From: an uncultured Clostridia bacterium
GTDB taxonomy: Bacteria; Bacillota; Clostridia; Christensenellales; Aristaeellaceae
Reading direction: 5' to 3'
Assembly (NCBI GenBank): GCA_934647145.1
Contig: CAKUFB010000028.1
Span: forward strand, 1 to 17,502
DNA: 17,502 bases
Part shown: in pieces, positions 1 through 6,547 of the stretch
How the letters are laid out: every line of letters starts with the position of its first letter
Position numbering within the stretch: position 1 is the first letter of the stretch
Notes under the pieces: generated by a model
Databases searched by the model: none
Seen by the model: only the letters and a program-made list of their open reading frames with translations
Told to the model about the DNA's origin: nothing
Program-made: the position numbers and the translations under genes

Positions 1-372
1 GCCTTCCGCACCGAGCGCCGCGCCCGCATGCAGCCCAACCTGAGCTTCGACAAGGGCCCCTGGCTCAAGCCTCAGATCGCGTCCGGCACGCAGACGAGCC
101 TGCAGGTTCGCCTGCTTTCCAGCGAGCGCAAGGCCAACCGCATGACCTTCGACCTGGAAATCGTCAACGCGGGCAGCGTCCCTGCCTTCCCGGTGCGCAT
201 CGACACCGCCGAAGACGGCACGGTTTGCGCCGCCGAGGACAGCTTCTTCCTCCTCATGCCCGGCGAAACGCGCGTACTGCACGCAGACGTCCTGCTGCAC
301 AATAACGCGCCCGAGCAGGTTCACGCCTTCGTGACCGCCTGGAACGCAGGCCGCGTCGACCTGGCGCTGTAG
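1..372 (+). CDS. C-terminal end of a GH2 beta-mannosidase-like glycosidase (5' partial)
   Basis: The frame is open from the first base, so the gene begins outside the window; 123 residues and the stop codon are visible. The visible part is a beta-rich Ig-like domain with the pattern seen at the C-terminus of GH2 beta-mannosidases and related exo-glycosidases: FDLEIVNAGSVPAFPV (around visible residues 49-64) followed by SFFLLMPGE, matching the usual 'yFsLlPGE' strand. By family knowledge this domain is non-catalytic and packs at the end of a roughly 800-residue enzyme that removes beta-linked sugars from glycans. No catalytic Glu lies in the visible part, so substrate and activity cannot be judged. 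The gene converges on the SH3b gene and shares a hairpin terminator with it. The Met at base 28 is internal, not a start. Confidence 0.6.
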   Translation, partial: AFRTERRARMQPNLSFDKGPWLKPQIASGTQTSLQVRLLSSERKANRMTFDLEIVNAGSVPAFPVRIDTAEDGTVCAAEDSFFLLMPGETRVLHADVLLHNNAPEQVHAFVTAWNAGRVDLAL

Positions 373-380
373 CCACGCAC

Positions 381-418
381 AGAAAACGCCCCATCCCGCT
401 GCCAGGCGAAATGGGGCG
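381..418 (-). terminator. Hairpin terminator between convergent genes, best fit to the minus strand
   Basis: CGCCCCAT (387-394) pairs perfectly with ATGGGGCG (411-418), giving an 8-bp stem and a 16-nt loop. Read on the minus strand the stem is followed by TTTTCT (386-381), a reasonable U-tract for ending the SH3b gene. On the plus strand it is followed by the pyrimidine-rich CTGTTCTCTC, so it may also stop the glycosidase transcript. Confidence 0.65.
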
Positions 419-483
419 CTGTTCTCTCGTCCAGCGCTTCAGGCGGACGTTTTCTCATCTGTACTCTCATGGTTCCCGGTCGG

Positions 484-1425
484 TCAGTAGTTCAGATAGC
501 GAATGCTGACATAGCCGGTCGAGGACTTGCCGTAGCGGATCTTGGCCCAGTTGCCGTCCACGCTGAGGATGGTCACCGAGGTGCCCTTGGCCAGCGTCGT
601 GAGCTTGGCCGTGCCGCTGCCCGCGCCCTGGCGGACGTTCAGGTTGGCTACCGTGCGGCCGGTCGCGCCCAGGGAGACGTAGCTCTTGCTGATGTAGCCG
701 GTCACGCCGCTTCGGGTCGTCACCTTGTACCAGTTGCCTTCGCTGCCAGTCACCTTGAGGTACGTGCCGCGCTTGACCTCGCCCACCTTATTGGAGGACG
801 CGGAGGCGCTCTTGCGCAGGTTCACGGTGCTGGTCGCGTACTTGGTGATCACGGTCGCCGCGTCATACGCGCTCACGGTGGGCTTGTCCAGGCCCGCATC
901 CGTGCTCCAGCCGGGCGTGCCGTAGCCGTAGATGTACTCGTTGCGGATGAAGCCGACCACGCCGTTCTTCTCCACGCGAATCATCGACCATTTATTGCCC
1001 AGGCTCAGAATGGTGATCGCGTCGCCGTGCTGCACGTAGCCGTTGATGGCATAATTGGTGCCCGCGCCGGCGCGAACCTTCAGGGAACCTCCGTTCTCGC
1101 TGACGTACACGTTCTTGCCGCGCACCATGTTGGAGCCGGTCGAGCCCGATGATGAGGCTTTGATGTAGATGTTCTTGATATAGCCGGTCTTGCCCGACTT
1201 CACCGCCTTCACCTTCGACCAGACGTCGCCCTTTTTGAGCACGTCGATCGCGTCGCCGTTCTTGACATAGCCGTTAACCGCGTAGTTGGTGCCCGCGCCC
1301 GCGCGCAGCTTCAGCGAACCGTCGCTGGTTCTGGTCTTGACGACCGCGCCCTCCGCAAAGGCTGCCGTCGTAAGCAGCGCGAGCAGAAGAACAACCGAGA
1401 GACATACCTTGAGGAACCGTTTCAT
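484..1425 (-). CDS. Secreted protein with four bacterial SH3 (SH3b) domains
   Basis: A 313-residue exported protein. Residues 1-24 form a signal peptide (basic MKRFLK, hydrophobic core, AFA cleavage site before EG). Four SH3b repeats follow at about 29-90, 103-166, 192-251 and 256-313, each with the hallmark N/K-(L/V)-R start and a GYI/GFI/GYV strand near its end. The first two share LRAGAGTNYA/VRAGAGTNYA and look like a recent duplication; the last two are more divergent (VNLRKSASASS, LNVRQGAGSG). In Firmicutes such domains usually bind cell-wall peptides; no catalytic domain is attached, so a wall-binding or adhesin-like role is inferred. An ATG 12 bases upstream (1437) is in frame, but AGGAAAGG directly abuts it and lies about 11-12 nt before the ATG at 1425, which also begins a normal signal peptide, so 1425 is preferred. 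I found no convincing promoter upstream. Confidence 0.85.
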   Translation of the reverse strand: MKRFLKVCLSVVLLLALLTTAAFAEGAVVKTRTSDGSLKLRAGAGTNYAVNGYVKNGDAIDVLKKGDVWSKVKAVKSGKTGYIKNIYIKASSSGSTGSNMVRGKNVYVSENGGSLKVRAGAGTNYAINGYVQHGDAITILSLGNKWSMIRVEKNGVVGFIRNEYIYGYGTPGWSTDAGLDKPTVSAYDAATVITKYATSTVNLRKSASASSNKVGEVKRGTYLKVTGSEGNWYKVTTRSGVTGYISKSYVSLGATGRTVANLNVRQGAGSGTAKLTTLAKGTSVTILSVDGNWAKIRYGKSSTGYVSIRYLNY

Positions 1426-1531
1426 TGAGTACCACATCCTTTCCTGAATTTACTGTTTAGACCATACCCCTCTCCGCAAAGTTCCCGCTTTTTTCACTTT
1501 CCAGTTTTTACCGCTTTCCCTCATCTTTTTA

Positions 1532-1544
1532 CGTGAAGTTCACG
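1532..1544. promoter_or_regulatory. 13-nt inverted repeat upstream of the SH3b gene, possible operator
   Basis: CGTGAA-G-TTCACG is a perfect palindrome around a central G, about 107 bases upstream of the SH3b start in otherwise AT-richer intergenic DNA. It could be a repressor operator or chance. No matching second copy or adjacent convincing promoter was found. Confidence 0.2.
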
Positions 1545-1660
1545 CTCTGCCCCCTCTGCGCCCCGATGCAGCGCCTGCTCAGTACCTTTCTCCCCTCCCC
1601 GCTCCCGGGGGCGACGCCGCTTCGCTTCGTCCTCCCCCGGAGCCCCCTCTGACGCTTGTC

Positions 1661-1685
1661 CGCTCGCCCGTCCGAGCGCTTTTTT
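1661..1685 (+). terminator. Intrinsic-terminator-like hairpin in repeat unit 1
   Basis: CGCTCG (1661-1666), a 6-nt loop and CGAGCG (1673-1678) form a perfect 6-bp GC-rich stem, followed by C and six T (1680-1685). It has the shape of a Rho-independent terminator for plus-strand transcripts, although no plus-strand gene is visible upstream of it in this gap. Confidence 0.55.
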
Positions 1686-1772
1686 CCGCCAGCCCGGCTT
1701 TCCCTCGCCCCGCTCCCCGGGGGCGACGCCGCTTCGCTTCGTCCTCCCCCGGAGCCCCCTCTGACGTTTGCC

Positions 1773-1797
1773 CGCTCGCCCGTCCGAGCGCTTTTTT
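1773..1797 (+). terminator. Intrinsic-terminator-like hairpin in repeat unit 2
   Basis: Exact copy of the unit 1 hairpin, 112 bases downstream: CGCTCG (1773-1778), loop CCCGTC, CGAGCG (1785-1790), C, then T6 (1792-1797). Its conservation with the T-tract, while nearby linker bases have drifted, suggests the structure matters or the duplication is recent. Confidence 0.55.
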
Positions 1798-1904
1798 CCG
1801 CCAGCCCGGCTTCCCCCCGCCCCGCTCCCCGGGGGCGACGCCGCTTCGCTTCGTCCTCCCCCGGAGCCTCCTCTGACGTTTGCCCGCTCGCCCGTCCAAG
1901 CGCA

Positions 1905-1945
1905 TGATAAAACTCCCCCACGGCGCTTGTGGCCGCGAGGGAGTT
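1905..1945 (-). terminator. Rho-independent terminator of the murQ operon
   Basis: AACTCCC (1911-1917) pairs with GGGAGTT (1939-1945), with inner pairings in the loop. Read on the minus strand the stem ends in GAGTTTTAT, giving a short U-tract. It starts only 3 bases after the murQ stop codon and abuts the truncated third 112-bp repeat unit. Confidence 0.65.
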
Positions 1946-1948
1946 CGC

Positions 1949-2857
1949 TTATTGCCTGCTCCCGACCTGTTCAATGGCCCGGCGTACAAAGCCCCGACAG
2001 GTATCCAGCGCCCTTTCGGCAGTCTGCGCGCCGCATCCGGTTTCGCCGCAGACGATGGCAGCCTTGACGCTCCCGCCGCATTCGGTCAGCAGCGCCTGGG
2101 CGCGTTCCCGGGCGCAGCCGAGCGCCTGCATGACGATGCGCACCGCACGGTCGCGCAGCTTGGCGTTGCTGGGCTTCATATCCACCATCAGGTTTTTATA
2201 TACCTTGCCCACGCGCACCATGGACAGGGTCGTGAGCATGTTGAGCACCATCTTGGTGGCGGTTCCGGCGCGCAGCCGGGTGGAGCCGGACACGATTTCC
2301 GGCCCGACCACCGCCTCGATGCACACCTGGGCGTGGCGCGAAAGCACCGAATCCCTTGCGCACACCACCGCGACCGTGAACGCCCCGCGCGCCTTCGCCT
2401 CTTCCACCGCGCCCACGCAGTACGGCGCGTATCCGCTGGCGCTGATGGCGACCAGCACGTCCCTTTCGCCCACGCGCGCCCGGCGCACATCGTCCGCGCC
2501 CAATTCGGGCGAGTCCTCCGCGCCCTCGATCGGCACGCGAATCGCCCGCTCGCCGCCCGCCATCAGGCCCACGACCTGCTCAGGCGGCACGCCGAAGGTG
2601 GGCGGGCATTCGCTCGCGTCCAGCACGCCCAGCCTGCCGCTGGTGCCCGCGCCGCAGTAGATCAGCCGCCCGCCCATCTGGAAGCGCTCGGCAATCGCGT
2701 CCACCGCCCGCGCGATCTGCGGCGCCGCCTGCGCCACCGCGCCCGCCACCTGCGCGTCCAGCGAATTCATCAGGCGCACCGCGTCCAGCGTGGACAGCGT
2801 GTCCAGATTCAGGCTGTCCGGGTTGACCTGCTCGGTTGTCAAGTGACTGAAATCCAT
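1949..2857 (-). CDS. murQ: N-acetylmuramic acid 6-phosphate etherase MurQ
   Basis: A 302-residue cytoplasmic enzyme of peptidoglycan recycling: it splits the lactyl ether of MurNAc-6-phosphate to give GlcNAc-6-phosphate and D-lactate. The SIS-domain phosphosugar site GAGTSGRLG is at residues 69-77. Glu83 in DASECPPTFG and Asp115 in EGAEDS fall where the family's catalytic acid/base residues are expected. The signature VSGSTRLRAGTATKMVLNML covers residues 189-208. The length is typical of the family. The C-terminal part (about 230-300) has the helical, UBA-like region common in MurQ. It is the last gene of a five-gene minus-strand operon; GGAGGA seven bases before the ATG overlaps the end of the preceding gene (3-nt gap), implying coupled translation. 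No MurNAc PTS transporter or murR regulator is next to it, so its substrate may come from other recycling genes elsewhere. Confidence 0.95.
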   Translation of the reverse strand: MDFSHLTTEQVNPDSLNLDTLSTLDAVRLMNSLDAQVAGAVAQAAPQIARAVDAIAERFQMGGRLIYCGAGTSGRLGVLDASECPPTFGVPPEQVVGLMAGGERAIRVPIEGAEDSPELGADDVRRARVGERDVLVAISASGYAPYCVGAVEEAKARGAFTVAVVCARDSVLSRHAQVCIEAVVGPEIVSGSTRLRAGTATKMVLNMLTTLSMVRVGKVYKNLMVDMKPSNAKLRDRAVRIVMQALGCARERAQALLTECGGSVKAAIVCGETGCGAQTAERALDTCRGFVRRAIEQVGSRQ

Positions 2858-2860
2858 CTG

Positions 2861-3631
2861 TCATTCCTCCGGTATCTTCAAATCGCCCACGCACGCGCCG
2901 CGCAGCTTGTTGATCGTGCGCTCGACCGCGTCCTGGCTGTTGCCCCAGGGCTTGCTCTGGTTGCGATAGTCGAACTTGAGCGTAAACCACTCGATTTCCT
3001 TCTCAATGCGCTCGAGGTTCTGCTTCTGCAGGCCGCACAGCGTGTCCACGAACTGCTTGAGCTCCTTGCCGCTCAGATCCTTCTGCGCCTGCGCGAGCAC
3101 CTGCGCGTAGTGATTCAGGCAGAAGCCCTTGGACTTCTCAAACGCCGCGCGGAACTCGCTCTCGTGCTTCCACATGTAGATCAGCGTGTAGACGTAGCGC
3201 TCCATCGTCGCGTCCAGCCGCTCGCACAGGATACACTTGCCGGCGATCTCCTTTGCCGAGTCGGCGGCCGCCTGCACGCCCTCGCTCTTTTTGCCGCCCA
3301 CGCGCGCGAAGATCGACCTGCCGGCCTCGCCCGCCGCGGCTTCCCTGGCGGCCTGCGCGTCCTTATCCAGTTTGGCCATGGTCTCCTTGAGGTACGTGTG
3401 GCACAGAAGCGCCAGACCCAGCCGGTTGCCCGAGTCGAACATCATCTGAAAGTGCCTCTGGCAGAAGCCCTTCTGATTCACCTCGACGCGGGTCGACGGC
3501 TCCATGACCGACGCGCCCAGGAAGTTGTCCACGTACATCGCCTCGTTTTTCAGGCGAATGCGGCACAGGGGGCACTCGCAGTCCGCCTGATAGGCCTCCC
3601 ATACCGGAATGGTGTCGATGTGCTGCTTCAT
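2861..3631 (-). CDS. DUF6062-type protein with paired CxxC/CxxH modules
   Basis: A 256-residue soluble protein without signal peptide or membrane segment. It has two pseudo-symmetric halves: CECPLC (residues 18-23) with GFCQRHF (CxxH at 57-60), and CILC (133-136) with GFCLNHY (CxxH at 171-174). Each pair could hold a metal ion, probably zinc. The halves are joined by a long Ala/Lys-rich, probably helical linker (about 80-130), and more helix lies between 195 and 245. This matches a clostridial family I recall as DUF6062, of unknown function. It sits between the M42 peptidase and murQ in the operon, with AAGGAGG well placed before the ATG. Metal binding is inferred from the motifs; no catalytic function can be assigned. 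Confidence 0.7.
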   Translation of the reverse strand: MKQHIDTIPVWEAYQADCECPLCRIRLKNEAMYVDNFLGASVMEPSTRVEVNQKGFCQRHFQMMFDSGNRLGLALLCHTYLKETMAKLDKDAQAAREAAAGEAGRSIFARVGGKKSEGVQAAADSAKEIAGKCILCERLDATMERYVYTLIYMWKHESEFRAAFEKSKGFCLNHYAQVLAQAQKDLSGKELKQFVDTLCGLQKQNLERIEKEIEWFTLKFDYRNQSKPWGNSQDAVERTINKLRGACVGDLKIPEE

Positions 3632-3649
3632 GGCGAATCCTCCTTCCGA

Positions 3650-4681
3650 TCAGGGCTCGGCCTGCACATAGGCGCAGACCAGTTTAAGCGTGTTGTCGAT
3701 TCCCCTGACGTGCGTGCGCTCATAGCCGTGCGAGGCGAACACGCCCTGGCCGATCAGCGCGTGACGGATTTCCTCGCCCGCGCCCAGCGCCGCGCCCGTG
3801 TCCGAGCCGTAGTAGGGATACACGTCGGCCGCGTAGTCCAGGTGATTTTCCTCGGCCAGGCGAATGAGCTTGCTCGTCATGTCGTAGTTGTACGGGCCGC
3901 CCGAGTCCTTGCAGCAGATCGAAACCATGGTCTCGTCGCACTTGAGGTCGTCGCCCACGCAGCCCATGTCCACCGCCAGCATCTCCTCGATGTCGTGCGC
4001 GGGCAGGCAGGCCGCGCCGTGGCCGACCTCTTCATACACGGTAAACATAATGTACACCCTGCGCGAGGGCAGGACGTCGCCCGCCCTGATCGCCCTGGCC
4101 AGCGCCAGCAGCACGCCGCTTGAGGCCTTGTCGTCCAGATGGCGGCTCTTGAGGAAGCCCGACTCGGTCAGCACGGTGCGCGGTTCCCAGCTGATGTAGC
4201 AGCCGGCGTCAATGCCCAGCGCCCGCACGTCGTCGGCGGTTTTGACCAGCTCGTCCAGCACCACCTCGAGCGTCTCCTCACTGCGCGGCTTTTCGCCCAT
4301 CGCGCGGAAGACGTGCTGCGAGGCGTTGACGTGCTGCACCGTGCCCGAGTACCTGCGCCCGTCGCGGGTGTGTACCAGGCAGTTCTCGGTCTCGACCGTC
4401 GCCTCCTGCCAGCCGCCGATGTGGGTAAAGCGGATGCGTCCGTTCGGCTTGATTGAGCGCACCATCGCGCCCAGCGTGTCCACGTGCGCCGACAGCAGCA
4501 TCGGATGCCCCTCGCCGCCCAAATCGCACCACACCGTGCCCTTGATCGTGCGCTGCGGCTCATAGCCCATATCGCGCAGCTCGGCGAGCAGATAGTCGGT
4601 CGCCGCCCGGGTAAAGCCGGTCGGGCTGGGAATCGCGAGCATGTTCATGCTCTGCTTCACGGCGTAATCCAGATAGCTCAT
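3650..4681 (-). CDS. M42 family metallopeptidase (glutamyl aminopeptidase/endoglucanase-like)
   Basis: A 343-residue cytosolic metal-dependent aminopeptidase of the M42 type, which forms large tetrahedral complexes trimming peptides. The complete ligand set is visible: His66 and Asp68 in SAHVDTLG, Asp183 in RHLDDKASSG, the catalytic and ligand Glu pair 217-218 in YEEVGHG, Asp238 in AVDMG, and His324 in GYERTH. The PA-like insert domain, typical of M42, lies at about 75-165. The start is fixed by GAGGGAGAA just upstream. It lies 17 bases after the GNAT gene and 18 bases before the DUF6062 gene, inside the glycosyltransferase-murQ operon. In that setting a role in using peptides released during wall recycling is possible, but this is inference. 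Older annotations may call such proteins endoglucanases. Confidence 0.9.
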   Translation of the reverse strand: MSYLDYAVKQSMNMLAIPSPTGFTRAATDYLLAELRDMGYEPQRTIKGTVWCDLGGEGHPMLLSAHVDTLGAMVRSIKPNGRIRFTHIGGWQEATVETENCLVHTRDGRRYSGTVQHVNASQHVFRAMGEKPRSEETLEVVLDELVKTADDVRALGIDAGCYISWEPRTVLTESGFLKSRHLDDKASSGVLLALARAIRAGDVLPSRRVYIMFTVYEEVGHGAACLPAHDIEEMLAVDMGCVGDDLKCDETMVSICCKDSGGPYNYDMTSKLIRLAEENHLDYAADVYPYYGSDTGAALGAGEEIRHALIGQGVFASHGYERTHVRGIDNTLKLVCAYVQAEP

Positions 4682-4698
4682 TGTGTTCTCCCTCGATT

Positions 4699-5187
4699 CT
4701 ATTTTTCAATGTACTGATACGCTCTGCGCGGCGAACCGTCCGCAAGGTAAATCGTGCCGCAGTAGACAAATCCAAATTTTTCCAGCACGTGGCGCATGGG
4801 CGCGTTGTCCTCGTGCGTGTCGGCGCGAAGACTTCCGCCCGCCTGCCGCGCACACCAGGCGAAAATCTGCGCGGACAGCCCCTTCACGCGGCCCGAGGTG
4901 GTGATGCGGTGAATCGTATGATAGGGCGCGTCGTTTATCCACCGGCCGTCGATGTATCGGTAGGTCGGATCCTCGCCGCCGATGAAGGCGAAGACGCCCT
5001 CGATTGTCCCGTCCACCTCGGCTGCGTACAGGTTGCCCGCCCGCATGTCGGCCTCAAGCACCTGCTCGCTCGGATAACTGCCCGTCCACTGGTTGGGGTT
5101 GCCGCTGGTGTGCATAAACTGCCTGGCCCGGGCGTACAGCTCGAGCAGCCGCGGCATGTCCTCCAGTTTTGCGTGTCTGATGTCCAT
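4699..5187 (-). CDS. GNAT family N-acetyltransferase
   Basis: A 162-residue single-domain acetyltransferase. It starts MDIRHAKLEDMPRLLELYARA, a standard GNAT beta1-alpha1. The acetyl-CoA loop is at about 94-105 (RITTSGRVKGLS), a degenerate form of the usual R/QxxGxG/A. Motif B is RADTHEDNAPMRHVLEKFGF (121-140), followed by the terminal CGTIYL strand. The length is normal. The acceptor substrate cannot be told from sequence. AAGGAGAA precedes the ATG by a normal distance, and the gene begins 27 bases after the glycosyltransferase stop. Confidence 0.9.
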   Translation of the reverse strand: MDIRHAKLEDMPRLLELYARARQFMHTSGNPNQWTGSYPSEQVLEADMRAGNLYAAEVDGTIEGVFAFIGGEDPTYRYIDGRWINDAPYHTIHRITTSGRVKGLSAQIFAWCARQAGGSLRADTHEDNAPMRHVLEKFGFVYCGTIYLADGSPRRAYQYIEK

Positions 5188-5214
5188 GACGTTCTCCTTT
5201 ATGTAACGATCTGT

Positions 5215-6363
5215 TTATTCCCCGGTCTCGGCCTTTTTCCGCTCGATAAGCTCCAGGTACCGGTTTCTGGCCTTGGCCACGATGACCTTCCACGGCTCCG
5301 GGATGGTCTCGCGCGCCCTTTCGCCCAGCTTCCGCCTTTCAGGCAGGCCGCGCTCGATACAGGAGACGATCGACTCGGGCGTGTCCTCGCACAGCAGGCC
5401 GTTCACGCCGTCCTGAACGCCCGAGGAGGCGCACGAGCCGCGCAGCAGAATGGCAGGCGTTCCGGCCGCCGCCGCCTCGCGCAGCACCATGGGCGCGTTG
5501 TCGTACCTGGACGGGAACACCAGCAGGTCGGCGCAGGCATAGATGCTCATCAGCGTCTCCCGGTCGGCGATGTGGCCGGTGAACAGCACGTTTTTCTCGA
5601 TGCCCAGCTCCCGCACCCGCTGCGCGATTTCCTTTTCGTCCGGGCCCTGCCCCACCATCATCAGCCGGCAGGGGTGTTTTTTCGCGTACAGCGCCGTGGC
5701 CTCGAGCGTCTTTGCCAGGTTCTTTTTCCAGTTCATCTGGCCCACGTACAAAAGCACGGTCTCCTCGCCCAGTCCCCAGCGGCGCTTCGCGGCCTCGATT
5801 TCCTCAGGCTTCGGCGTCCAGGCGTCGGTGCCGTTGGGCATGATGAAGATTTCCTTCTTATAGCCGTACCGGCGCAGCACCTCGGCGGTCTTGTCGTTGA
5901 GCGTCCAGACCTCGTCGCACTTGCTATAGAAATTCACCACGAGATCCGTACCCAGCGTCGCCAGCAGCTCGCTGTGCGTTTTAATATAGAAGTCGTCGTA
6001 GTACTTGGAGTGGAAGGTGGCCACGACCGGAATCTTTCGCCTGCCGGCCAGGTGCAGCGCGCTCATGCCCGCGGTAAAGGGCGAATGGGCGTGTACGATG
6101 TCGAAGCCCAGCCTGCGCTCCTCCAGCAGGTACTTCAGATCCAGCGCCGGCAGCCCCACGTGATAGGGCTCGTCCGGCATTTTGACGCCCCTGTAGAGCA
6201 GCGTTTTGAAGGGCAGCGCAGCCGCGTTGTACTTTGGATCTCTGGGCGCGACAAAGTAGCAATCGTCGCCCAGTTTCGTCAGCTCCTCCACATAGCTTTT
6301 GACGACCGTGCCCACGCCGTCCAATTCAGGCGGGAAGGTGTCGCAGAATTCGCCGATAATCAT
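5215..6363 (-). CDS. GT4 family glycosyltransferase (GT-B fold)
   Basis: A 382-residue retaining glycosyltransferase of the GT4 type, first gene of the operon. The N-terminal Rossmann half opens with MIIGEFCDTFPPELDGVGT, the acceptor-side signature of this family, followed by DIVHAHSPFTAG (about 88-99). The donor half has YVGQMNWKKNL (206-216), MVGQGPDEKEI and SRYDNAPMVLREAAAAG (285-301), where the EX7E motif is DX7E (Asp288, Glu296), as in several lipid glucosyltransferase-like members. Likely roles are transfer to a lipid or envelope glycan; the acceptor is unknown. The frame is open 27 codons further upstream to an ATG at 6444, but that ATG lies upstream of the predicted transcription start; AGGAGGA seven bases before the ATG at 6363 and the family N-terminus fix the start there. 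Confidence 0.9.
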   Translation of the reverse strand: MIIGEFCDTFPPELDGVGTVVKSYVEELTKLGDDCYFVAPRDPKYNAAALPFKTLLYRGVKMPDEPYHVGLPALDLKYLLEERRLGFDIVHAHSPFTAGMSALHLAGRRKIPVVATFHSKYYDDFYIKTHSELLATLGTDLVVNFYSKCDEVWTLNDKTAEVLRRYGYKKEIFIMPNGTDAWTPKPEEIEAAKRRWGLGEETVLLYVGQMNWKKNLAKTLEATALYAKKHPCRLMMVGQGPDEKEIAQRVRELGIEKNVLFTGHIADRETLMSIYACADLLVFPSRYDNAPMVLREAAAAGTPAILLRGSCASSGVQDGVNGLLCEDTPESIVSCIERGLPERRKLGERARETIPEPWKVIVAKARNRYLELIERKKAETGE

Positions 6364-6442
6364 CGCATGATCCTCCTGAAATGCATTCCGGCAGCGCAGC
6401 CGCCCGCCGACCCGGAAAGCGCTTTGCTTCTTCCCTGTCAGC

Positions 6443-6471
6443 ATTATACCATGTTTTTCCGCGCCTGACTA
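6443..6471 (-). promoter_or_regulatory. Sigma-A promoter of the glycosyltransferase-murQ operon
   Basis: On the minus strand: -35 TAGTCA (6471-6466), a 17-bp spacer, and -10 TATAAT (6448-6443) preceded by TGG, an extended -10. The predicted start is near 6436, giving a leader of about 73 bases before the ATG at 6363. Confidence 0.75.
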
Positions 6472-6498
6472 GAGGCCTTTTTGAGACGAATATTGTCG

Positions 6499-6534
6499 AA
6501 AAAGCGCAAACTCCCCCGCTTTCAGGCGAGGGAG
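6499..6534 (-). terminator. Rho-independent terminator after the GT-C-like membrane gene
   Basis: CTCCC-C-CGC (6511-6519) pairs with GCG-A-GGGAG (6526-6534), a nine-position stem with one C/A mismatch and a 6-nt loop. On the minus strand it is followed by TTTGCGCTTTTTC. It separates the two minus-strand operons, just upstream of the promoter at 6443-6471. Confidence 0.65.
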
Positions 6535-6547
6535 ACTGGAAAACTCC

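Larger units (their letters stand above)
1586..1903. repeat. 112-bp tandem repeat array (about 2.8 copies) in the SH3b-murQ gap
   Basis: Most of the gene-free stretch 1438-1948 is this array. The landmark GGGGGCGACG occurs at 1607, 1719 and 1831, exactly 112 bases apart. Units 1 (1607-1718) and 2 (1719-1830) differ at about 4 of 112 positions; unit 3 (1831-1903) is cut off after 73 bases. A degenerate copy of the unit tail precedes unit 1 (1586-1606). Each unit has a GC-rich stem-loop (CCGGGGG at 1605-1611 with CCCCCGG at 1634-1640 in unit 1, plus an inner GACG/CGTC pairing), a short linker, then CGCTCG-CCCGTC-CGAGCG followed by T6 on the plus strand. Open frames across the array in several phases are a by-product of high GC and show no protein family. 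Function unknown. Confidence 0.9.

Noticed and set aside
1586..1903. CRISPR array
   Set aside because: The repeats are directly adjacent 112-bp units with no unique spacers of constant length and no cas genes nearby.
1529..1989. Overlapping open frames across the 112-bp repeats that could be read as a repetitive Arg/Gly/Ser-rich protein
   Set aside because: Frames are open in several phases on both strands, start without ribosome binding sites, and have no family pattern. 112 is not a multiple of three, so the frame changes from unit to unit.
1880..4123. A 747-codon open frame on the plus strand, antisense to murQ, the DUF6062 gene and the M42 gene
   Set aside because: It is rich in His, Arg, Ala and Val with no family pattern, and lies opposite three clear genes with recognisable motifs. 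Long antisense frames are expected in this GC-rich codon usage.
6364..6444. Longer start for the glycosyltransferase at 6444
   Set aside because: The extra 27 codons overlap the -10 box and predicted start of the operon promoter, and the strong ribosome binding site and family N-terminus favour 6363.
4681..6468. A 595-codon plus-strand open frame opposite the GNAT and glycosyltransferase genes
   Set aside because: Low-complexity Arg/His/Val-rich translation without domains, and it is fully explained as a shadow of the real minus-strand genes.
6494..6503. TGTCGAAAAA, found both here and at 17457-17466 beside hairpins, as a possible shared terminator element
   Set aside because: A 10-base match between two places in 17.5 kb is expected by chance, and the adjoining hairpins are unrelated in sequence.
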